Shown here piece by piece: positions 12,301 to 24,300 of a stretch of DNA of 64,000 nucleotides. Source of the stretch: Streblospio benedicti (Eukaryota; Annelida; Polychaeta; Spionida; Spionidae); contig CM032666.1 in assembly GCA_019095985.1 (NCBI GenBank), positions 53,737,115-53,801,114 on the forward strand, given 5' to 3'. The first letter of the stretch is position 1. Each line of letters begins with the position of its first letter. The notes beneath the pieces were generated by a model, which saw nothing but the letters and a program-made list of their open reading frames with translations, did not search any database and was not told the origin of the DNA. Position numbers and translations under genes: made by a program.

Positions 12301-15300
12301 ACAACCCCCCGGGATGAGGACGATGATGGACATGATGGACGACAATGGCTGGAAAATCATCCACCGACGCAGAGCCTCCGCTTCCTCGCAGTGCCGCTCA
12401 CTCTTCTGCCCATACTTGGTACGTTGAATTTAATATAGGCTTGCCACTGATCATCTGAATTTGTAAGAAATTGGTGCCCCAAACTAATACAAATTTTTTA
12501 TGGTAGTCGTTGAAAAAAAATATGATATTTGGGCTTGTGAAGTTACTGAAACAACATACTGGGTTCTAGTGGGCAAGGGCTTATGAATTTTGACTCCAGC
12601 TTTTTGGGCTGCATTTACAAGGGTCCATGCTTTGTATAAAAAGCCCCATAATTATGCCAAGTACATGGACTTTGAAATGACATTGTGAATAGATAAATTC
12701 ATGTGCAGTACATTTAATTTTTGAGAATTTTTTATTGCAGCCCGTATATAGCAGCATGGTGTTCTAATTTTTTTTAAAGCAGGCATATTATTTTATTTGA
12801 ACTTAGGTGACAAAATAGATTGAAGATTGCAAATGCCACTTTTGCAATTTTATTGCCACCTCAAAGATAAAAGTTCGCTAATTGCTATGGCTGGTTCATG
12901 TGAATCAGTCATATCTCAAGGTAGATGCACAATGTTTTCTAACATACTGACAGATATAAACTGTAGTCAAATCGATTAGAAAGAGCCCTTGGATTTTTAT
13001 GAAACAAGTTAACCCTAGTGCCGGGCGCATATATACCCCAGAATATACGCCCTTTAGTGCCGGGGGTATATATAACCCCAGTTTACAGAAAAACAGTTTG
13101 AGTTTGTCTGCTATATTCGCATATAAACACTGGTTCTAGTCTCAAATTCGGCATGTCAACAACAACAACTTTTACCTTGACATTTCAAGCATTTAGAAGT
13201 AAATAAGCAGCATAGTGTTAATATTTTAATTATATTAGTGTGAACGAATATTTACCCACCAAACACGCATTATCTGCTGCAATTTTGAGCCGCGAAATAC
13301 TCTTATTTTGTGTTCGCAAAAACCATAGCTTGTCGTATATGGTTTTAATCGTCGAAACCTGCTATTCATAGAGACCTTTAAACAAATGTGAAACTAAACT
13401 CATCAAGTTCATATCCAGGTATATATTTTGAGCCTTAATCAAAAATGAATAGCGGTATTCTTAGGTTCAAGCGCCACAAAACACGTTGACACTGCTAAAG
13501 AACATCAATTAGCCTTTATCAAGAGCGCCTCCTTTGATTCTATATCAGCGACGCTTCCTGTGCAAGGCTGATTTTCCGAAATACCGGCTTTTGGTAAGAG
13601 TGACAAAGTTGAACATTTTGAAGAAGAATTATCATATTATTCCGGCAACCATGCCCCATCTTATTGTATCTTGGATACCGAATCACAAATAAACCGTTTG
13701 GCAAAACTACCCAATAAGTGTGTGGACGTTGGAAATCTAGTATTTCTATCAAAACGGATGATGTTTTTGTCGGGTTGTCGAAGTGGTGCCTGTCATTGAG
13801 TGTCAAACTTTACGGAAATGAAGAAATAAAAAGTTGAAGACGTTTTTGGTCCGTAATATTGTAAGTAAAAATATATTATTATGAAATAGGGATGGTTTAT
13901 GGTGTTTTTGTGTCTATCCTGGATAAAAACTCGCTGCACTTAAAATTGCTACTGCTACTACGACATNNNNNNNNNNNNNNNNNNNNNNNNNNNNNNNNNN
14001 NNNNNNNNNNNNNNNNNNNNNNNNNNNNNNNNNNNNNNNNNNNNNNNNNNNNNNNNNNNNNNNNNNTAAAAAACTTTTCCGGGGAAAAAACGACTGCCCC
14101 GATAATATTTTCCCAAAAAAATTAAAAAAGTAAACAACTCCGGCAGTGATACCGCACGCCGGACGCAGCACACGACTCACGTGTAAGGCGAACAATTTAC
14201 ACGCACAATTAATCGTACTAACCAGAATTCTTCTCCAACGGAGCACGAACGGTACATATCGCATAACGCCCCCGCCTTACTGAACAAAACCGCACGAACA
14301 CTGTTGAGAGATTAATCGCCGTGTTGTTATAAATTGATGGACTGTCCATTTGCGTCCTGTGAGGACGCGGTCGGCTAGTCAGTATAATATGTCACATCTA
14401 GTGGCAACCTTGATTTTTATGTTCTTGACAGGTAAATGCGTTAATGAGATTGCTATATTTGGATATTTTAACCTACAAACCTACATATAGACACTAAACC
14501 ATAACTCTATCACAGCTATGAAGTGAAATGGTAGGGCAATTCAGATTCTTAACATCCAGCTGGCGTCATTTTGGATTTTCACTACATTCAGATGGCGAAT
14601 CTTACTTTTTATGGCTAAAATTGTATTCTTTCACTTCATTAACCTACATCGTGACACCAAACCATAACTCTATCACAAATATTAAAATGGTTATAGACAA
14701 TCTGACAATCCTCACACCCCAACGGCGGCCATCTTGGATATCTGTAATTGCCTGGGGCTGACAGAAGGAAATAACAGCACAAATTAATTATGAGTTATCC
14801 TTGTAAAAAAAAAATCATGAGAAATAATTAAACTTTCAAAAGGGTTTGAGTGGTGTGGGTAGGAACCGTTAATATTGAAATTTTGCTGTTTTGGGGGTTG
14901 TGGGCGCCATCTGATTTCTAAGATAACAAGGTCGAAGGGAAGCCTAACCTCATTTTTAAATGCACTATATTGTATTTTTATTGGAATATTGCTTTAATAT
15001 GACCAAAATCATTATATAATTTGAAATAGAGCAACGACATAGCCTCCATAGGCGAATTTTACAACAAAATTTCAGATATGGCAGCCATCTTGAATGTATC
15101 ATGAGGTAGTAGGTATTTTCTTATTTTCTCAACACTACTACCTTTCTGGGGCCATGAAAACCTGACTTTGGTTGGCAAAATTAGGAATTTAAGTAGAAAC
15201 CTGATGTGTTAAAGAGACCCCCCATGTTCTTAAAATTGATGAATTTGCTATATCTGATCTACGTCTGTAATACTCAGTGAAGTTGAAAACATGTATTCAA

Positions 15301-18300
15301 GGTTTAAGATATTGCTCAGCCAAAACCATCTTTGTTCTGTAAAATCCAGTATCAATAGACGATGCCTTATCCATTGCAAGTGTGATGAAAATAGTATTTA
15401 TATTCTCCACGTTTAATTCTTATTTCACCTTTAGAAATACCATGTTGTCTCGTCAACTAAAACACAAGGTCACTTGATATTGCATAATCAAATGATTTTC
15501 GTCAGACGTACTGCGGATTTCTAACGACAAAGGCGATATAGGCGGCTTCTTACGTGCACCGTGCAAGTTACGTCTGACGAAAATCATTCGGTTGACATTT
15601 CTCGCATTCACGTGTTTTGTTGGATGTTTGGCGGCGTCTTATCACATTTAAATTGCTTAATTTGTCTTATCGTATTTAAATTGCTCTACATTCTTTATTA
15701 CGCTGTCTAAATGAAAGAAACTTTCAGAATGCACAGAACACATCATAATGCTTCTCTACAAGCATACTTGTTCGGCCACTGAGCATAACCTTTAAAACCT
15801 CCGCAGACGCGCGTGTTGAAGAACGACTTTGCTCGCTACAACCCCGGCGACGACGATGAGGATATGATGGACGACGACGACAACGGTTGGAAGATCATCC
15901 ACACTGACGTGTTCCGCTTCCCGCAGTGCCGCTCACTCTTCTGCGCCATACTTGGTACGTTGAATTTAATATAGCGTTTGCCACTGATCGTCTGAATTCG
16001 TAAGAAATTGGTGCCCCAAACTAATACAAATTTTTGCGTTTAGTCGTTGAAAAAAATATGATATTTGGGCTTTGTGAAGTTACTGGAACAACATACTGGG
16101 TTCTAGTGGGCAAGGGCTTATGAATTTTGACTCCAGCTTTTGGGCTGCATTTACAAGGGTCCATGTTTTGTATAAAAGCCCCATAATTATGCCAAGTACA
16201 TGGACTTTTGAAATGACATTGTGAATAGATAAATTCATGTGCAGTACATTTATTTTTATTTGAGAATTTTTTTATTGCAGTCCGTCTATAGCAGCATGGT
16301 GTTCTAATCTTTTTTTAAAGCAGGCATATATTTTATTTGAACTTAGGTGACAAAATAGATTGAAGATTGCAAATGCCACTTTTGCAATTTTATTGCTACC
16401 TCAAAGATGAAGTCTGGTAATTGCTATGGCTGGTTCATGTGAATCGGTCATATCTCAAGGTAGATGCACAATGTTTTTAACATACTTCGATGATATAACC
16501 AGTCAAATCGATTAGAAAGAGCCCTTTGATTTTTATGACACAAGTTATTTACCTGTTATGTTGTATGTTAATAGCTTTCAAGTACATGAATGCTTGTGAA
16601 GAGAGGCAAGCAATTATTAGTTGCTTTTAAACCTAAACACATACACGTAATTGTTGCAGTTTATAATATTTGAGTAGAAACCTTGAATCAATAGCGAATG
16701 TTTGGCCACAAAAATTGATTTAATGTTCAGTTTGCTATCTATATACATATATGTTGCTCAAATAAATGTTTGATTCTGTTCTGGCTTTGATTGTGATAGT
16801 GTTTTCATTAACTATCAATGATTTATCGGGAAATCTATAATTACATGATGATAGTACCAGCAAACCTAAATTAAAATTTTGAAGTTATCCCATGATTTAT
16901 ATTGATTCAAATAGAAACACTACGGCTTTCATATGGTGCAAGCTACATATGTCAAAATTTTATTCTGAGCAATGTGTCAAAATTTATTTAAATGTGTCAA
17001 CCTAAATGTGTTTCAGTACTTTCAAGTGCTAAAAGATTTATGAAAAACTTCTTCATTGAACTCTGTTAAACATTTATAATTTGTGCAATGCATGTTGCCA
17101 TTCAAATAGTACTTTCGAATAAAACTTTTGGACCTTCATGTATGTTTTGATAGCATTGAAGCAAGATTTTCAAGAAAAACTGATTGATTTTGTTTTGTGT
17201 TGCGGCGTGTTTAGGTGTAGGTTCGCAGTTTCTTCTCATCGCTGCGGGGATCCTGTGCTTCGCTCTTGGTGGATTCTTTAATGTCCACCAGCACTGGACA
17301 CTCAACTCCCTGGGCGTTGTGTTGTACGCTCTCACGTCCTGTAAGTCACAATGCACTCAAGTCCATCATACTGTGGACCTCAGCATACATGACGTTATTT
17401 GGGAGACACGAATGACACTGAAAAGTACTCGGCAGAATTCGTCGAAAAGAAAATGTTTCTGTCGTTGATTATGCACAGGCAGATGATGTTGGTGAATATT
17501 TATCAAAGTTTATTATTTTAAACAATAAGAATTGAACTTCAAGCAATGCTTTTTCATATTACTTGTTATATTTTAAAGGACATAAAAGAAGTTTCTTTGT
17601 ACATTTGCAAAAAAAAAATCAATTTAAAGAAAATCCTTTAGTCTTGAGTTCAATTTTTACATGCATGCTTAATGTTGTCATTTTTTTTTCTAGAAATATA
17701 GATGCATGTTGTGTTGCAAATGGTTCAATGTCACAATCTGTCTCGGAGGTACCAGAAATAACCAGATTTGCGGCATGATGCAGTTTTTATCTTTTTGCCA
17801 CTAATAATTATCATCAAATATTAGTAATTTCGTAGGAGATGTGGCTTGTATCATTTGCAATATGGGTATGACTGACCTGGTTACACAAATCCTTTCAAAC
17901 ATACATTCATTTCATCACTCTATTTCCAGATAGAAATCAACTTCCATCATTTCAATGAAATTGTTCAAAATCCATTCCTGTCAAATCGTATTGACTATTT
18001 CAAAAGTTGAACCTAACGAGATTTGAAAGTAGCCAAGTCAGCGATGCTCCGCATTTAATTACGATCAGCAGCAAGCATAGTTGTACTAGCAGCCTTGTAC
18101 AATAACCGTTATGTGTTCTTATCGTTAAAAAATAACCGTTTTGTGTTGGTAGTGAAAAAAAATAACTGGGCGCCGCCCCGTTTGTTTGTGTTCTCGGCGT
18201 AGGAGTGGGCAGTCAGTTTCTGTCGGTGGCCACGGGCATCCTGCTGATGGCCCTGCTCGGCATGTTTAACGTGCACCGCCACGGCTCCATTAACACGGCC

Positions 18301-21300
18301 AGCATCATGCTCTTCTCCCTCACGTCTGGTGAGTGACCGCAGCCTCCTCTCCAGTACAGTAAGACTTCTCCATAATGGGGACACCTCGCAATTAGGGACA
18401 CATTTTTTACTCACACTAGATATGTATTTTTACTCGGAATACGTCGCTAATTGGATCACTTCCTTAATGCGGACAGTATTTTGTTCTCTTCCTAGTGTCC
18501 TTAATTGCGAGGTTTCACTGTACTACTCAGCACGGCTAGACGTTCATTTTGTGGTGGATCCTTTTCACACGCGTGGGCTTTTCAATGTTTGATATTGATT
18601 TGAAAGTGAGGCTTATTACCTGGACATGTAGCTATTCTTAGTATTTCTCCTAGAAATTGAATACACTAGCGTTTAGTCTAGGAAAGAAATATACGTGAAA
18701 GTGACATTACTTGTGTTGTCTCAGCATTTACTGGGTTATAATCTTCGCTTTGAAATCTGCAACGATAATGCGCAAAAAGGGTCCATAGTACTGCTGCTGT
18801 TACATGAATGGTCTTTGTTAGTCATGCTGGATTTCAGATATTAATGCCTGTTCATAAAGGGTAGATTTAGAGTAGGGGTGTAGGTAGATTTGGAGTTTTC
18901 CCCTACTGTAAGTGGGTTGTTATGCCTTCTTTGCGGATGAGTCTACTAGTGCCACATTTTGATTCGTAGCATTGCAAAGAAGAGGCTATCTGGAATAGCA
19001 TGTTTATAATAGAGATTCGTCCTGTTCGGTTCCAGTTAAACAATTTTATTAAGTACCTTAACTCTAGCAATAAAGCACATGACAGACCATAGTAACCAAA
19101 TATCTCTCTGGCTGGAATCAAAGCTGACAATAAATCAACTAGTCATGTAGAATCATGCCATGTTGAAATTTTAAAGTTGAAAAAAGCCTCAAAAATTTTG
19201 AAAATCTGCCTGGCAGCGTTTGACAGTGATTGTCTGCTGGAAAATAGCACTAGACAAGTGTCATTTGTAATAATTGTATAAAAAAGTCAACGTTGAAGTC
19301 ATCTCTAAAAATAGAAAGTATTTTTTTCTCTTCAATTGTCAATATTTGATAAAGAAAAACTGTATTAAATCATAAAGATGCACTTCGATAATTATTGTCA
19401 TTTGTTAAAATTAAAGTTGAAAAAGCAATGAGGTTGTTTCCAATGTTTACAGTTCTTTGTTTACATTACACATGTTGTGTTGCAGGCATCTCTGGCTACG
19501 TTGCTGCCAACATGTACAAGCGGATGGGAGGAGATAAATGGGTCTGGTGCATCAATCTCACCTCGGCTCTCTTTGCACGTATGTAGCATCCACTCATCCC
19601 CCTCTACTTTTTTTTGTGTGTAATGAATCCTATTTTATTATATAATCGAGTGAGACATCTGTCTGCATTGGGACAGTATAGTTTGCATTATGACTGCTAG
19701 ACTTGACAAGTATGCCTTAAGTTTGCGGTCGTGGTGACAACTAGCATACAAATTGCAATTGTAATATTAACTATCAGTGATTATCCCTTGGACATCACCA
19801 TGTTGATGTGATCATAGAAATGAATGAGGCTTTTCAAATTGTATTTAACTACATTAAGATTTAGACCCAAGCCAGATCAACCCAACTTCCAAGGCACAAT
19901 ATGCCCATACGCAAATACCCACATAGTAGCCAATTAGAAATGTGGCTCTGCATCTTTGTTAGTCTACGGGAATCGCCTTTACTAATATACAGTTGTACAT
20001 ATTTACAGTGTTTCACTATTTCCAATAACATGTGAAGTCATGGAGACCGCTCAAGTCGCATCTTCCTACGCCAAATCCCCTTTTCATTTTAGTAGTAAAA
20101 CATTTAAAGTGAATTGACCAGTGAGCTTGACACAGATGATGAAGTGTTTGCGCCATTGTTTCAGTGCCGTTCTTCCTGGTGTGGAGCTTTGTGAACTCTG
20201 TGGCGTGGGCATACGGCTCCACCCAGGCCCTGCCCTGGGGCACCGTCATCCTGCTTGGCATGCTCTGGATCTTCTGTAAGTACTTTGTAGAATTGAGTGA
20301 ACTTAGTATGCAGCATACGGTCTCATTATTTTATTAATTTCTACTATCTTCTGCAACATTACACAAAACATAAAAACATAAACCTCTATACAAAAATTCA
20401 AAGTTTAAAACCGTTTTCGATAACTATAGTCTCCTTTTCATTGAAAATTCATTTCATTGAACTATAGTCTCCTTTTCAATGAAAAGGAGACTATAGTTAT
20501 CGAAAATGGTTTTGAACTTTTGAATACATTAGGTTTATGTTTTATGTTTTGTGTTGCAGGCAGAAATTAATAAGATAATTATTTAGCAACGAACTTTTGT
20601 TCTGCTAAATGTACATTAGTGAGGATGGGGGGGGATGGTAGGAGGTTGCTTCACAGTAAATTTATATATGTTTCTATTAGAATGGATTTTCGAGATTTTA
20701 ATTTGTTGGTGGAAATCGTATTGAATTACACGTCAGACCCGAAAATTTGGCAGTTCTTTAATTTTTACAACATTTAATCTTTATCATCACTAAGCAATAA
20801 ATATAGTAATGTCGTTGTTGTGATATATGTATTTTATTCTGCATTTGTTCGGGCCAAATCTAACTTCATGGGAGAATTTAATGACTTTGCATACTTTAAA
20901 CGCTATAATTTCACTCATAATACAGCAACATACTGCGTTTTACCCGGAAATCAGTGTACACCAGCACGATAAAGTTCATCGTCATAAAAAAAACTAAAAT
21001 ATATTGTTACCTGCATCAGCCGGTTGCACTTAAAAGGTTCTATTATTCTAAGTATTGATGCTGATTCTTATTATCACACTTTGAGACCATAATATTGTAC
21101 ATATTTTAAGAAATCTATCGAATACTCCCCAGATCAAGATGACAAAATGCATTATCCCAACTCTCTGCTTGTCGAAAAGGTTACTAATCTGCAACAACGA
21201 TGCCCATTGACCAAGGCTGATTCTCTGAAACCAGCATACATATGCATAAATTATGATAATGAGCTTTTGTAGCATACTTTGTTAGTATACTCGGTGTTGC

Positions 21301-24300
21301 CAGGTTTCAGTGTGTAATAAGGCTAATCATTGATTCACTTTTTGTAATACGTCATCATTTCTCGTGTAAGCCCGATTTGGTGACGAAAAGCACCTCGCTA
21401 TGGCGGATGTTACAATTTTTATTCGGTATATTTTACATTTTTTAGTAAATTACATTTATTTAAACGTGTTAGTGTTTAATCAGTGATAAATTTTATTCGT
21501 TCAATTAGGTGGCAATAGCATTCTTTTACAAGCCGTTTTTTCAGTGTTTTGCACATTTCTTGTGATGTGTCAAGTGAATCTTTAATGAAATTGTTGAATG
21601 TAATAAAGTCAAGGCAGATAGCGGCGTAGCAGGCACCCAGGGGGGGTGGTGCCACCCCCTGCCCTGGGATGCATTTTTTCTGCAATCTAGACTAGAGCTA
21701 ACCAAATACATATGACTAGTATCGATCTTAATCTATACTATACTATACTATACTATACTATACTATACTATACTTACTATAGGTCTATGGGAAACATAAA
21801 GACTAAGCCACGTATTGTGGTTAGACTAGAGCTACTAATTGGCAAAGACAGATATCTACATAGTGTTTCGCGATATTCATTCAAATATTACTTATATATG
21901 CCATAAGATAATACTTATTATATATCTGGAATGTACATCATATAATGGAATCATAATATTAATGAATGTGTGATATCGGCTCTGTATCCTTTTAATGCCA
22001 CAATTAAATAGAAAATATTAGAATTCTGGTATGAAAAGTTTTAGCACGTGCGATGAAATATTAGACCCACAAAAGAAGTGGTGTATCCAAAACTTGACTG
22101 AAACCCCCTCGCTCGAAATGGAATATCGGTGACAAAATATACATCATCCCTTACTTATATTTTAAGTAAGATAAATATTACTTATGAGTCATAAATATTA
22201 TATGATCTATGGTGAACGTAGATCAGTAGGATTATGGATATATTTGTCTAGAAATTTGGTTATGGCTGATGAAGTTTCTTTCACCTTATGGAAAATGTCC
22301 TCTACATATAATTCTAAGAAATTGAGTCTTAATTAAGGGAACTGAGGGCGGGAATAAACGCGTTAATTGCTAAATTTCGAGGCGTGGAGGCCACTATCTA
22401 GTTCTGTAAGTACCTTGCTTCATCCTAGTCATTGATACTTACTAGTGCAGTGTAGAATAATGCCTAAGATAAGCTCGAATTTACCACTATGGGTGTGTGA
22501 CCCAAAATGCAGTGGCAGTAATTGTGATGCTCTGAGGTCTACACAGAAGTTGTCATTCTTGTGTTGGCAACTTTTGTAGAACCTCAAAGATAAAGTCTGC
22601 TAATTGCTATGGCTGGTTCACGTGAATCGGTCATATCTCAAGGTAGATACAGAATAAAATTGGTCTGTCTCCCTCAAAGATGAAAAGCAAACAGTTAATA
22701 TGTTAACAAGAAGTAAACCTTTTATAAATTGTGATAACCTCTTACTTAGATTTTTGTAACTGACGTATAATCGAAATTCGAATATTATTTCCAAATGTAT
22801 TGCATGTATTTTGATAAAATGTCAGTATGATCTGTACATATAAAAGCCTACAGTGACTTTTCGTATATGAATGTCACTAAATGAAAGGTACACTGACAAA
22901 ATTTAATCACAGTAAGTTAAATACTTGTAGAAATAATCCTCGTATTTTGAGTCAGAATTTAATAAAAACAAAACAAAAAAACACCAGCACATGCACAGTA
23001 TAAAGTACTGTAAAGTGTGTCTACAAAAGCCTTTCCAACATTACATCACTTCTTGTCGTTTCAGTGGGTTACCCCCTCACCATTGTGGGCGGCATCTTCG
23101 GCAAGAACTGGGCCAACGGCTTTGACGCTCCCTGCAGAACCAAGAACATTGCGCGTGAGATCCCAGTGATACCGTGGTACCGATCGGCGTTTGCTCACTG
23201 CTTGGTCGGAGGTTTCCTGCCATTCAGGTATGGCAGCTTTATTTTTAGTTGTATAGCGTTTTCTGTGTGTATGTTCATGTACAGTAGTGCTACATTGTAG
23301 TTATGGTCAATATAACCGAATGTTATGTACTCTCTTACTGCAAGATTTGTATCGAACCGCGATTAAACTGATCTTTGCTGTTCTCCATCACTTAAATGAA
23401 GTAAGAGGTAATTCCTTCCTTGTATGCAGAAGGTAGGGAGCATTTCTGTGAAATATGAATAGATGGGGGAATGTTTGGTGACAAATTTACCAGTTTCATC
23501 ATAAGTGGATAACATTCCCCTTATCCAACAAAGACTGTTAGTAATATAAGAGGAGATTTATGAAAATTAATCTGTATTACATATCTTAAAGCTCAACCTA
23601 CTATGACACAGTGAATGTCCTCAATGTTCAGCGGAAGACTGAACGGAAGACTGTACAACGAAAAAACTGAATAACGCGGAAAAATTTCTCACGCATTACA
23701 AAATTATGGACAAAGCAACAGAAATCCTCCACAATGGAAGGATTTATGATTGCAAATTGGGTTCTGTTGTTGAGGACAGTCACTGTATCAACAAGCCAAT
23801 CCATGACATCCAGTGACCATTAATACAAACATCTGCTGCTTGCAGCGCCATCTCAGTGGAGCTGTACTACATCTTCGCCACGCTGTGGGGCCGGGAGCAG
23901 TACACGCTGTACGGGATCCTGTTCGTGGTCTACGCCATCCTGCTGTCCGTCACCGGCTGCATCTCCGTCGCCCTCACTTACTTCCAGCTGTCGGCTGAGG
24001 ACTACCGTTGGTGGTGGCGCTCCATCTTCTCAGCCGGGTACGTTGTGGGGGTTTTGATTCTGCTTCTCTGGATCTGTGATTGAGGTGGCGTGAAGTGATA
24101 TTTACGTACTATGGGCTAACTAATGTAATGATGTTTTAGTGCAGTAAAATGTAGGATAAGACTTTGTAAGTTAAACATGGATTTATATGTATCTCAAAAT
24201 TAGTTATGTCATTTTTAATCAATATAGACCTAATGAGTTTATTTGCTAATTGTAAAAAAAAATTTATTTTTATTGACATATTTTCTCTGCGTAGGAGGTC

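Noticed and set aside
17215-18328. Reading the two 126-nt exons as two successive constitutive exons.
   Set aside because: Both encode the same alignment columns of TM9SF1. Including both would duplicate TM2 and half of TM3 and disturb the nine-pass topology, although the frame would survive.
21379-21460. A possible transposon gene near the GGCGTAGCAGG palindrome.
   Set aside because: No coding signal and no partner terminus could be seen.
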